Source of the DNA: JAPOUP01 sp965221405
GTDB taxonomy: Bacteria; Pseudomonadota; Alphaproteobacteria; Rhodobacterales; Rhodobacteraceae
Assembly (NCBI GenBank): GCA_965221405.1
Contig: CBDCSE010000002.1
Span: forward strand, 124,001 to 188,000
Length of the DNA: 64,000 nt
Direction of reading: 5' to 3'
The notes below the pieces were generated by a model, which was not told the DNA's origin, did no database searches, and was given only the letters and a program-made list of their open reading frames with translations. Position 1 is the stretch's first letter, and every line of letters starts with the position of its first letter. A program made the position numbers and the translations under genes. Positions 1 through 7,725 of the stretch are shown here, piece by piece.

Positions 1-173
1 GGTGCGCGGCCCTGACCCGTGATCAGGGTCCGGGTGGCGTCGTCCACAAGGCGATGGAACAGTGCATAATAGGATGCGTATATGGAGCGGCGCAGGCTGG
101 CCTGGGCGGGACGTCGCCGTTCCCGTGTTGCCGGGCGCAAGGCTTGCCTGAGCAGGTCAGTGGGCAAGCTCAT
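1..173 (-). CDS. HEPN-like domain protein, N-terminal part (runs off the window)
   Basis: The 57 visible residues start at an ATG at 173 and leave the window open. They contain an SLRRSIYASYYALFHRLVDDA helix, the LRRSxxxxYYALFH pattern typical of HEPN-superfamily helices. HEPN proteins are often RNases or RNase-related partners in toxin-antitoxin and defence systems. The start overlaps the 3' end of the upstream 99-residue gene by 17 nt, so the two are probably co-translated. The catalytic Rx4-6H motif, if present, lies outside the window, so nuclease activity cannot be judged. The family call rests on pattern recognition alone. Confidence 0.55.
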   Translation of the reverse strand, partial: MSLPTDLLRQALRPATRERRRPAQASLRRSIYASYYALFHRLVDDATRTLITGQGRA

Positions 174-456
174 TGGCCTGCATTTCATTCAATTCGTCAA
201 CGGTTCTGAAACTCACATAGATCCCGAGAGGACTGTCAAGCGTATCGATTGTCTTGCGGAGATGGTCAAGAACGTGATCCCGGATCTCGATCAGTTGATC
301 GAGATCGGTCTCATCGTTGGGCAGTACGGCCAGAATCCATACGGCGGGTTCATCGGCAGAATCAGTGCCGGTGCGCACTTTCCAGTCCGACACCGCGGCG
401 GTAAGCGATGGCAATGTCGTCAGGGCGGAACGGATTTTGGTCTTGTCCAGGAGCAT
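157..456 (-). CDS. Small acidic protein, partner of HEPN-like gene
   Basis: This 99-residue protein of unknown function starts at ATG 456; a longer start at 519 is possible, but its extra residues look non-coding. The sequence is acidic. A central hydrophobic strand (AVWILAVLPNDE) is followed by an amphipathic helix around LDQLIEIRDHVLDHL and a second strand (GIYVSFRTVDE). It overlaps the HEPN-like gene by 17 nt. HEPN toxins are commonly paired with a small antitoxin, usually an MNT nucleotidyltransferase, but no GSxxxG...DxD motif is visible here, so it is not a standard MNT partner. An antitoxin role is inferred only from the gene arrangement. Confidence 0.5.
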   Translation of the reverse strand: MLLDKTKIRSALTTLPSLTAAVSDWKVRTGTDSADEPAVWILAVLPNDETDLDQLIEIRDHVLDHLRKTIDTLDSPLGIYVSFRTVDELNEMQANELAH

Positions 457-552
457 TGGGGTTTGCCTTGCACGGTCATGGCCCGAGCGTACCCTATATT
501 GGGGGCTGCACACCCGCAAGGTCGTGAACGGAACGGTAGTGGCTCAGTTTGA

Positions 553-786
553 GTGGCGGGCTCCGATCAAGCGCTTCTGGACTATATAGCGGCAAACCCC
601 GGCACAGGCTGGGCGGCGATCCGGCGGGCGGTTTCACCGGCTGACGATCCCTCCACGGTCTGGCGCGCACTTCGCCGTCTGGTCGATGGGGGCCGGCTTA
701 AGGTGTCGGGCAAGGGCCGGGCGACCGGTTACACAATTGCCGGAGCCGCGGTGGTGGGGCACCGTGCGGCATGGAATGCACTTTGA
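553..786 (+). CDS. Small winged-helix-like protein
   Basis: This 77-residue reading frame begins at GTG 553. Residues 3-60 read as a compact winged helix: a helix around QALLDYIAANPG, a helix-turn-helix around WAAIRRAVSPADDPSTVWRAL, and a wing with a K-V-S-G-K-G-R-A-T-G turn. Such domains bind DNA or serve as C-terminal modules of larger proteins, and no other domain is present. No strong ribosome binding site precedes the GTG, so it could be the tail of a decayed larger gene. It lies divergent from the HEPN-like pair, which would suit an autoregulator. Confidence 0.4.
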   Translation: MAGSDQALLDYIAANPGTGWAAIRRAVSPADDPSTVWRALRRLVDGGRLKVSGKGRATGYTIAGAAVVGHRAAWNAL

Positions 787-833
787 CACCTGAAACGAAG
801 CCACTGGCCGTTGACGTTGTCTTTTCGCCGGAT

Positions 834-1019
834 TCATTGACCATCGGCGCTTGCGGAATGCGCGGCGGCGAGAAGCGCACACTCGCCCAGACCGATCCGG
901 TCGGCAAACCACGCAAGAAATCCCGTGTCTCCGGAAAGCTCCTCCAGGAGAATCAGGTCCAGGTCGCGTTCCGTCAGTCTATAGGGCGCTTTCCTCACCT
1001 CAGTCCACCATGTCCGCAT
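834..1019 (-). pseudogene. N-terminal fragment of a PD-(D/E)XK-nuclease-like protein
   Basis: The 61-residue frame starts at ATG 1019. It resembles the N-terminus of conserved PD-(D/E)XK-like proteins: a YRLTERDLDLILLEEL helix followed by a FLAWFADRI helix. In such proteins the sequence continues into a strand holding the acidic active-site residues, but here it stops soon after the second helix (GECALLAAAHSA). The fragment therefore lacks the catalytic core. Codon use is ordinary for the region. The family assignment is tentative. Confidence 0.35.
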
Positions 1020-1254
1020 ACGGAGGCTCCGCGGGTTCGTGCGCGCGCCGCAAGCCAGCTCCGTCCCGGTCTTGCCGTCAAATCCGGCGGAACCCGTCCC
1101 GACCCATGCCGCAAGAGAGGTGCCGCCGCCATCGCGAAGCGGGGCATGAGCGTTCGGTGCCGGGGCCCCGCGGACGTGTGCCGAAAATGCGTGGCCCGCG
1201 CTCCCTGCGGCCCGGGAGCATCCAGCGCCTCCGTCCCCGTGGCGTTCGCGCGGG

Positions 1255-1360
1255 TCACGCCGCGGCGAACCGCTCCACTGCGATCCGGTCGGCCCGGTCA
1301 CGGACCCGCCACAGGTCATGGGCCATCCGCGTCCCCAGCCAAGTTTCGGGAGTGGCGCCG
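1255..1360 (-). pseudogene. HigA-type antitoxin, C-terminal remnant
   Basis: The minus strand reads PETWLGTRMAHDLWRVRDR followed by a short Ala-rich tail and a stop at 1255. This matches the conserved C-terminal helix of HigA/VapI-type XRE antitoxins, in which a helix-turn-helix is followed by a 'W-L-x-L-Q-x-x-Y-D-L-W' segment. The helix-turn-helix itself is absent; the reading frame fades about 25 bp before the left end of the insertion sequence at 1387. This looks like the tail of a broken higBA module. No HigB toxin is visible nearby. Confidence 0.45.
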
Positions 1361-1386
1361 GGGCCGGATTATTTGAACAAACACCT

Positions 1387-2890
1387 GAGCCTCTTGCACA
1401 ATTATCGCGGTTCCGGCGGCCGTGGCCAGCCTTCGGCGTCCGCCGGGGCGCCTGAGCCGGGCGCGGCGGGCTTCCGGGGCGTCCCGGCGCGCCGAAGTGC
1501 GGCGGAATGTCGCATTCCGTCGCCCGCCGGGCGCCGTCCGCGCACGGGCGTGCGCGCCGTCCCGTTCCGGGGCGGCGGCGGCGGAGGGTGGTGCCGGAAC
1601 CGGTGGCGTCAGACGACGGGCCGCATCAGCCGGTGGACCGTAAGGGCGAGCACGCCGAAGAACAGGTGGCACGCCACCCTGGCGTGCCCCCGCACCCGGA
1701 CGTGCCGCCCTCCGTACGGGTCCTTCAGGGCGGAGTTCACCCTCCCGGCGCTGGAGCGCTGCCGGTGGCGCACGCGGTCGTGGCGGATGTGGCCCGCCAT
1801 GCGCCGGTCCCGCGCCCCGGTGGCGAGGCGCGCCTTCAGCGCCGCGTCCCGCCGGGGGTTGGCGTCGATGATCGCCACGCGGCCCGCCATGCGAGCGTGG
1901 GCGCCGGTCTCCCGCGAGTCACAGGCCGCGTCCATCAGCCCGTGGCAGTGGTCCACCCGCTCCGCGGTCATCCGGGCGAGGGGGATGGCGGCCTGGCTGT
2001 CGTGGAGCGACGCCGGGGTGAGGATGCAGCTGACGGGGACGTCCCCGTCGGCGGCGTCGATATGCATTCTGTAGCCGCGCCAGCTTTCTTTGTACCCTTT
2101 CGCGTTCCGTTTCGTGCCGACGTCGCAGGCCTTCGGAAGCTCCGCCACCATCTCCGCCGTGGACATGCCGCCCCGGAGCTGCCGCTCCAGCCTGGTCGGC
2201 TCCCTGACCGGCCCCCCGCCCCTGCGCGGGCGTCCGCGCCGCCGCTTCGGCTTCGGCGCCGGCTTTGGCTTCGGCGCGGGCCTCTCCCGTCCCGTGACCG
2301 CCGTCGAGTCCCGGGATACGTGGCCGACGACCGGGCCGTCATGGGCGGCCTTTACCAGCGCCCCGTGCATGCGTTCGGGCAGCCGCGTCTCCGCGAACCA
2401 CGCGAAGGCGCGGGAGAACGCCGGTTCGCCGGGGACCCCCGACACGCGGCGACCGGCCGCACAGGCGGCGCAGCGTGGGATCGTACCTGAGCCTGCCGGT
2501 CAGCGCGGCCGTGGTCGGGAGGTCCCACACCGCCTTCGCGACGAAGGCCCGCGCCAGCGCGCTGCGGTCGGCGGGCGGGTGCCCGACGCCGCGGTGGCCG
2601 TAATGGAGGTGCCGCTCCACCTCCGCCAGGCCGGGGACCGCCACGAACCTGCGGTGCGTCTCGCCCAGCGGGCGGACCTCCTCGGCGAGGAAGGGGAAAA
2701 GCTGCCCCTGGATGCGGTGCCAGGCGTCTGATACGGACTCTCCCAAGGACATGGGGCTGTCTCCCTGTATGTTGTGGTTTTCGCACCTTCATCATACAGG
2801 AGAGACGGCCCCATATCCAGGCCCCGCCGTCGAAAAAAAGCCCGTTTCACGGGAAAAAACCGCTCGACCGCGGAGTTCTGCAAGAGGCTC
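1387..2890 (-). mobile_element. IS5-like insertion sequence with 4-bp target duplication
   Basis: The element is bounded by inverted repeats: GAGCCTCTTGCACAATT at 1387 and its near mirror image, GAGCCTCTTGCAGAACT read on the minus strand, ending at 2890. The 4 bp on each side are identical (ACCT at 1383-1386 and 2891-2894), a clean target-site duplication. One transposase occupies most of the interior on the minus strand. About 220 bp between the left terminus and the gene holds nothing recognisable. The family is judged from the transposase and the 4-bp duplication; IS1182 is an alternative to IS5. The intact ends and duplication suggest fairly recent insertion, although the transposase is damaged. 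Confidence 0.75.
1609..2752 (-). pseudogene. DDE transposase (Transposase_11 type), frameshifted
   Basis: Translation starts at ATG 2752 after an AGGGAG site and gives the N-terminal helical domain (WHRIQGQLFPFLAEEVRPLG onward). Near 2445 the frame shifts into a second frame holding the catalytic domain: HVSRDSTA with the first Asp, then LMDAACDS with the second. The usual glutamate in 'VERVN' appears replaced (SAGRVNSALKDPYGG), so the protein would probably be inactive even with the frame restored. The C-terminus RVRGHARVACHLFFGVLAL is typical of the family. There is no obvious A6G slippery site at the junction, so programmed frameshifting is less likely than decay. Confidence 0.75.
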
Positions 2891-2948
2891 ACCTGGCATG
2901 AATTTTCCGAACTCGGCAAACTCATGCCAGGGAAGGTCATGTCCGTGA

Positions 2949-3472
2949 TCAGTCATTGTCCCGTATGGGAATGCGCAGATGACGTGTCGGATTGTACATG
3001 ATGACGTACAGGGAATTCTGCCCCTTGTCCGGGAACCCGTTGTCGTGCGGGGTCAGCAGGGCAGACGTAAAGCCTTCGGCCTCGGTCATGGTGTTGCACC
3101 GCTTGAACTCGCCGGCATCCCGCCAGCGGCCGGCCGGATTAAGGCCGCTGGCCCCGGCAACATTGTTGCTCAGGCAGTCGGTCGCGGTGGTATCGCACGG
3201 GGTGGTGTCGAAAAACTCGCTGCAGAAGGGAATCCGGTATTCCCGGGGCGTCTCGAAACTGCCGAAATTGTCGCAGCCTTCCAGTGTGAACCAGATGATC
3301 ACTCCGCCAGGGGCGCCTTCTGTTGCCGGCATGCCCACCAACGGGAAGGCCTGGCTTAACTCGATGTGGGAGGCATTGCACTGCTCGGCCATCGCCGGGC
3401 CGGCAGGCAGTGCCAGAAGCAGGATAGCCGCTAGTCTAGCGGGGGGGGGGGGGGGGGGGGCAAGTGTCTCAT
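2949..3472 (-). CDS. Short cysteine-rich secreted protein with poly-C tract in its signal peptide (reads OFF)
   Basis: A strong ribosome binding site (CAGGAG) sits 10 nt before ATG 3472, which encodes MRHL and then runs into 20 consecutive C (3460-3441 read on the minus strand). With 20 C the frame reaches a TAG three codons past the run. With 18 or 21 C it would read MRHL-Pro(n)-ARLAAILLLALPAGPAMA, a clear signal peptide, then a mature domain of about 140 residues with six cysteines (EQCNASHIEL to IPIRDND). An upstream ATG at 3503 is in frame with the mature part at the present tract length but has no usable ribosome binding site. The mature protein is not recognised; its paired cysteines suggest a disulphide-bonded periplasmic or surface protein. 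The call OFF depends on the assembled tract length. Confidence 0.65.
3441..3460. repeat. G20 homopolymer tract in signal peptide
   Basis: Twenty uninterrupted G on the plus strand (C on the coding strand) lie between codon 4 and the hydrophobic core of the signal peptide of the 2949-3472 gene. A run this long is prone to slipped-strand mispairing and to sequencing miscounts. Only tract lengths divisible by 3 join the ribosome-binding-site-linked ATG to the secreted frame. Confidence 0.95.
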
Positions 3473-3542
3473 GCTTAAGGACTCCTGAATTAACTTTCCG
3501 CATTCCACCAGATGCGCGGCCGGAAAGCAAGCGTAATTTCAA

Positions 3543-3690
3543 GTGGGTGCGGCCCAACTTTGTTGGCGACCGCGATTCGCAGACGCGCGCGATGGCCTTG
3601 CAACGCCATGCAGCAAAGACTGCCCGACGTTCTCGACTGGCTGGCGAGCCAGGCCGTCGTCGCCTCACCAACAAAGTTGGGCTGCACCCG
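3543..3690. repeat. MITE-like inverted-repeat element
   Basis: The left arm (3544-3569, GGGTGCGGCCCAACTTTGTT onward) and right arm (3664-3690) are imperfect inverted repeats sharing GGGTGC-G/A-GCCCAACTTTGTTGG. They enclose about 95 bp with a smaller palindrome (CTGGCTGGCGAGCCAG) and no gene. This is the architecture of a miniature transposable element. The end sequence resembles GGGTGTAGCCCAACTCTTTT at about 15,886, beside an ISKra4-like transposase remnant, so that family may have mobilised it. It lies just upstream of the secreted protein gene starting at 3472 and could carry or disturb its promoter. Confidence 0.6.
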
Positions 3691-3757
3691 CCTGTGCGCT
3701 TCTAACGGGTCACGGAAAATACACCGGAATTCGCGGTTCCACGCCTGTCGCCTCAGG

Positions 3758-5092
3758 TCATTTTGCCAGTGCGGCCTCGGCCGCCGCCCCGATGCGCAGC
3801 AGCCGTTCCTCCTGCATTGGCGGTGCCATCAACATCAATCCCGTCGATGGAACGCCAGTTGGTAAGGTCAGGGCGGGAGTCCCCATCAGATTGCCGATCC
3901 TGGTGTTTCGTAGCGCAAGGAGGTTCTCAGCCGCGAAATAGGCCCCGTCCTCTCCCAGTCGGGCGACTTTCGGCGGAAGGTTTGGCACAGTCGGCAGGAT
4001 CACGGCGTCAAAGCCGGCAGTCGCCTCACGCCATTCACGACGGATTCGATGAACAGACTGCCATCCAGCCACATAATCGGCCGCCGAATGCTCCCGTCCA
4101 ATCCGGAAACGAGCGAGGATTTCGCTGAACATCCGTTCAGGCGCGACCTCAATGTCGTCTTTCCAAGTTCCATAAGCTTCCGACGTGAACAGGATAGACG
4201 CCAGATCCATCGCTTCTGCAACTGCGGGAACCTCCACCGGCGTTACGATTGCGCCCGCATCGCGAAAGAGTGCCACGGCGAGATCGAATCCGGTCTTCGG
4301 CTCAGGCCGGAGATCACTCAGCGCCACTGTTTCCAATGCCATAAACCGCGCCCCACGCAGACTGGCGCCCGCCAGATCAGGCACCACCGTTCCCTCGAGT
4401 GCCGCCAACATAAGAGCCGCGTCCTCAACGCTCCTGCAAAGCGGCCCTACCGTGTCGAATCCGGGACAGAGCGGAACGACGCCCTCCAACGGCAGTCTCC
4501 CAACTGTTGTCTTCAGCCCCACCAGATCATTCCAGGCAGAGGGAATCCGAACCGAGCCGCCCGTATCCGAACCAATGCCGCAGGCAGAGAGTCCAAACGC
4601 CACTGATGCCGCCGCGCCAGACGAGGAGCCACCGGCAACCGCCTCCGCATCGTTTACCGAAGGTGGCGTCGCGGTCACGGGATTATGGCCAAGACCGGAA
4701 AACGCAAGTTCCGACATATGGGTCTTGCCAAGACATACAATGCCAGCGGCCGCGGCGTTGCGAACGACCACCGCATCGCGTTCCGGGACACGGCCCGCCA
4801 GAAGTCGCGAACCGGCTTCAGTAGCGGTGCCCGAAGTATCGAAGAGATCCTTCCATGAGACCGGAATACCGTCGAGAGGACCGCGCCTGCATCCCGCCTT
4901 CGCGCGGCCGGACGCGGCTTTCGCCTCGGACAGCGCCCGATCCGGGGTCAGGTGCGCAAATATGCGCGCTGTCAGCGGATGCGCCTCCAAAGCATCCAGA
5001 TAGGCCATGGTCAGGCTCACAGGATCTATCTCGCGCCGTTCGATTCCACGCCCGAGGTCACCCGCACTCATCCGGAGCCATTCCGGCGTCAT
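3758..5092 (-). CDS. Amidase (amidase signature family)
   Basis: This 444-residue enzyme hydrolyses a carbon-nitrogen amide bond through a Ser-Ser-Lys triad. Lys81 lies in GIPVSWKDLFD, the cis-serine in AGGSSSGAAAS around residues 153-162, and the nucleophile in GIGSDTGGSVRIPS at Ser180. Length and motif order match the family, which includes GatA, aryl-acylamidases and allophanate-type hydrolases. The GatA C-terminal region and a gatCB context are absent, so it is not the tRNA amidotransferase subunit; the substrate cannot be read from sequence. It stands alone, with no operon partner. Start ATG 5092 lacks an obvious strong ribosome binding site. Confidence 0.85.
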   Translation of the reverse strand: MTPEWLRMSAGDLGRGIERREIDPVSLTMAYLDALEAHPLTARIFAHLTPDRALSEAKAASGRAKAGCRRGPLDGIPVSWKDLFDTSGTATEAGSRLLAGRVPERDAVVVRNAAAAGIVCLGKTHMSELAFSGLGHNPVTATPPSVNDAEAVAGGSSSGAAASVAFGLSACGIGSDTGGSVRIPSAWNDLVGLKTTVGRLPLEGVVPLCPGFDTVGPLCRSVEDAALMLAALEGTVVPDLAGASLRGARFMALETVALSDLRPEPKTGFDLAVALFRDAGAIVTPVEVPAVAEAMDLASILFTSEAYGTWKDDIEVAPERMFSEILARFRIGREHSAADYVAGWQSVHRIRREWREATAGFDAVILPTVPNLPPKVARLGEDGAYFAAENLLALRNTRIGNLMGTPALTLPTGVPSTGLMLMAPPMQEERLLRIGAAAEAALAK

Positions 5093-5645
5093 ACCAGCCT
5101 CCCATCCACCACCATGATGGTATCAGGTAAGATGCCTATCCCGTTGGCCATGGTGCCACAAGATATTGTTGGTATGGCCGTACACCGATTTCACGGGTAC
5201 ATTCCTGACCGTCGGTACCTTGGACCGGAGGCCCGCCGACAGATGCGTACCGGCAGCGGCGGCCCCCACCCAGAACGTAGCCCTGTCAACACATAGCGGA
5301 TGGCGGTGATGGCAGCACCGGACGCCCGGATCGTGGCCAGCATTCATCGCACGGCCCCTCGGGTCGGAAAATCCCCCGCGGCGCCGTTACCGGAACCCGC
5401 AAACCGACACGAACAGTCCGGTGCCGTGACTGGCTGGCAAAATCGCAGGACACGCAGGGGCGGCCGAAACCGTCGCTCTGGCGCGGATCCGCCAGGATCA
5501 ATGTCTTTCTGCCCAGGGAATCCCTTGGCTGCCGCCACACCACATCGGACAGCCGTATTCATTCCAGTTGGCGGATCCTAAAGGAAACAGGGCCATTTGG
5601 CTGAATGGCCTTGGACAATCCCGCGTCGTCATCCATATTGCCTAC
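5093..5645. other. Intergenic region without a recognisable gene
   Basis: This 553-bp stretch lies between the divergent amidase and FAD-monooxygenase genes, so both promoters should be here. Several short frames exist on both strands but none shows a known motif or consistent coding character. One minus-strand segment near 5290-5350 reads somewhat protein-like and could be a gene relic. No clear operator or terminator was found. Confidence 0.5.
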
Positions 5646-6872
5646 ATGGCTAAACAATGCGACGCGTTGATTGTCGGGGGAGGTCTGAATGGCTGCACGA
5701 TGGCCTTGGCGCTCGCGCGCGCCGGCCTGAGTGCCACCGTGATCGACCGCACGCGGCACGATGATTCTCGGAAACCGGAGTTTGACGGGCGCGGCTATGC
5801 GCTGGCGCTCGCCTCCAAAAGGATGCTTGAGGCATTGGGAATATGGAATCGCGTAGCCGACAGGGCGCAGCCGATACTCAGGATCCTTGTTACCGATGGA
5901 CGCGCCGGTGATGGCCCCTCGCCATTATTGCTGGAGTTCAACCACGCCGAGCTGGATGAGGGACCTGTCGGATTCATGTTGGAGGACCGCCATTTAAGGC
6001 GCATCCTGAACGAAGCGTTGGCGGAGTGCCCGAACCTCACGCGGCTCCACGGACATAACGTGATCGCGCACGAGGTGTCCGACAGCGACGTACGCGCCGA
6101 ACTCGACAATGGCAGTACTGCGCGGGGTACTGTCCTGATCGCGGCGGATGGCCAGAACAGCGCGGTAGCACACCGTGAGGGGATCACCCATTCTGGCTGG
6201 TCGTATAGGCAGACTTCCCTCGTCTGCGCGATCAGGCATGAACGGCCCCATAAAGGAACGGCACATCAGTTTTTCATGCCTGGCGGTCCACTGGCGCTAC
6301 TGCCGCTCCCGGGAAACCGCACATCCATCGTCTGGACCGAATCCAGCGAAACCGCCGAGCGGATACAGATGATGGAGGACGATGGGTACATCAATGCCCT
6401 GCGTCCCGCAGTAGGTGGATTCCTCGGCGAAATCCAGCTCGAGGGGACTCGGTATTCGTATCCTCTCGCGCTGTCGGTCGCCAACCGGTTCGCCAAACGC
6501 CGCATAGCGCTCATCGGCGACGCGGCACATCGGGTGCATCCCCTCGCCGGACAGGGGCTCAATGCCGGTCTGAAGGATGTCGGCACGCTGGTCGAGGTCC
6601 TGGTGCAGGCACACCGGCGCGGCGAGGACATCGGTGCACTGGACGTAATTGAGCGATATCAACGTTGGCGCCGTTTCGATACCGCAACACTGGCCGCGGC
6701 CACGGACTCGCTCAACAGGCTATTCTCCAATGACCACGGTCTGATACGGAGCCTGCGCGATATTGGCATGGGTGCCGTGAACGCGGTTCCTGCCCTTCGG
6801 CGCGGCCTAATGCGGGAAGCGGCCGGGCTAACCGGGGATCTTCCGAGGCTACTTCAGGGCAGACCGATCTAA
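5646..6872 (+). CDS. UbiH/UbiF/COQ6-family FAD-dependent monooxygenase
   Basis: This 408-residue flavoprotein is predicted to hydroxylate the aromatic ring during ubiquinone synthesis. It shows the N-terminal dinucleotide fold (ALIVGGGLNGCTMALALARAG, residues 8-28), the central DG region (VLIAADGQNSAV) and the C-terminal FAD-ribityl motif (GDAAHRVHPLAGQGLNAGLKD). ATG 5646 is preferred because the fold begins directly after it; an upstream TTG at 5568 would add an unconserved tail. Alphaproteobacteria use several paralogues (UbiH, UbiL, UbiF, UbiM) for different ring positions, and which one this is cannot be settled by eye. A UbiK gene about 2.7 kb away fits the pathway. Confidence 0.85.
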   Translation: MAKQCDALIVGGGLNGCTMALALARAGLSATVIDRTRHDDSRKPEFDGRGYALALASKRMLEALGIWNRVADRAQPILRILVTDGRAGDGPSPLLLEFNHAELDEGPVGFMLEDRHLRRILNEALAECPNLTRLHGHNVIAHEVSDSDVRAELDNGSTARGTVLIAADGQNSAVAHREGITHSGWSYRQTSLVCAIRHERPHKGTAHQFFMPGGPLALLPLPGNRTSIVWTESSETAERIQMMEDDGYINALRPAVGGFLGEIQLEGTRYSYPLALSVANRFAKRRIALIGDAAHRVHPLAGQGLNAGLKDVGTLVEVLVQAHRRGEDIGALDVIERYQRWRRFDTATLAAATDSLNRLFSNDHGLIRSLRDIGMGAVNAVPALRRGLMREAAGLTGDLPRLLQGRPI

Positions 6873-7058
6873 TCAGTCAAGTGGACGCGCCTCGTCCACC
6901 AGCATCACCGGGATGCCGTTACGGATCGGGTAGGCCAGATGCGCGGCTCTCGATACAAGTTCCTGGCGTTCAACATCATAGCTTAGCACCGCATGGGTGT
7001 GGGGACATACCAGCGCTTCCAGCATCCTGCGGTCAAACGGCTGCCGAGTTTCGCTCAT
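6873..7058 (-). CDS. Trm112/YcaR-family small protein
   Basis: This 61-residue protein matches the short Trm112-like (UPF0434) family: LEALVCPHTHAVLSYD, then LVSRAAHLAYPIRNGIPVMLVDEARPL, the highly conserved C-terminal strand. Eukaryotic Trm112 activates methyltransferases, while the bacterial role is poorly defined. Only one of the usual zinc-ribbon cysteines (Cys18) is retained, common in bacterial members. Its start overlaps the stop of the LON-domain gene (ATGA, 7055-7058), so the two are translationally coupled. Its stop directly abuts the end of the convergent monooxygenase gene. Confidence 0.85.
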   Translation of the reverse strand: MSETRQPFDRRMLEALVCPHTHAVLSYDVERQELVSRAAHLAYPIRNGIPVMLVDEARPLD

Positions 7059-7699
7059 TGCATCATCTCCTCACCCGCTCCACCGTGAAGCTCAAATTCA
7101 ATCAGGGTCTCCAGCGTCTTGCGGCGGCCACCGAGTGTCGGTGCCTCAAGGAGCGCCTGCCTGTCCTCCGGCTCGAACGGGCAGAGCATGCTAAGGGAAT
7201 TGATCAGCAGTTCGTCATCAGCCTCGCGAAGCGAGTCCCAGTCCGTCTTCAGCGACCGATCCTGGAAGAAACGGGACAGAAGTTCCAGAAACGCCTCGCG
7301 GTCAAGTTCAGGATCCTTTTCCGCGGTGCCGAGATCGCGGGAGAATCCCCGCCAAGACACCGTGAAACGGTGATAGGGAGCGAACCCGCCTTCCTCCCTC
7401 TCGAGCCGGAACCGGGAAATTCCACCAAGCGTGATCATGTAACGACCATCCTCGGTTTCCGAGAACGAACTCAGCCGACCGGCGCAGCCAATGGCATGCA
7501 GTTGGTCACAGTCCTCGCCGTTTCCGCCGCTGGGCTGAACCATCCCGATCAACCTATGGGAGGTCTTCATCGTGTCATCGAGCATCGCGAGATAGCGCGG
7601 CTCGAATATATGCAGCGGAAGGCGCGCCCGAGGCAGTAGAATCGCGCCGGGCAGAGGAAACACCGGAATCATGTCCGGAAGATCAAACTCGGAGAACAT
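7055..7699 (-). CDS. LON peptidase substrate-binding (LON_substr_bdg) domain protein
   Basis: The 214-residue protein is made essentially of the N-terminal substrate-binding domain of Lon, without the AAA or protease parts. It opens with the signature MIPVFPLPGAILLPRARLPLHIFEPRYL and continues to a helical C-terminus (residues 120-200). Such stand-alone proteins are common in Alphaproteobacteria and usually sit between a CnoX/YbbN-like gene and a Trm112-like gene, exactly as here. Function is unproven, probably related to protein quality control or substrate recognition. It overlaps the downstream gene by 4 nt and follows the thioredoxin gene by 26 nt, so the three form an operon. Confidence 0.88.
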   Translation of the reverse strand: MFSEFDLPDMIPVFPLPGAILLPRARLPLHIFEPRYLAMLDDTMKTSHRLIGMVQPSGGNGEDCDQLHAIGCAGRLSSFSETEDGRYMITLGGISRFRLEREEGGFAPYHRFTVSWRGFSRDLGTAEKDPELDREAFLELLSRFFQDRSLKTDWDSLREADDELLINSLSMLCPFEPEDRQALLEAPTLGGRRKTLETLIEFELHGGAGEEMMQ

Positions 7700-7725
7700 G
7701 ACCTGAAGATCGCCCGTTCGTCATG

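Noticed and set aside
2339..2445. Programmed frameshift in the IS transposase
   Set aside because: No slippery A/T-rich heptamer at the junction, and the expected catalytic Glu is also missing, so decay is more likely.
851..2490. Long plus-strand frames across 0.85-2.5 kb
   Set aside because: They are antisense to the transposase and neighbours, very rich in Arg/Pro/Ala, and show no motifs; typical open-frame artefacts of high GC.
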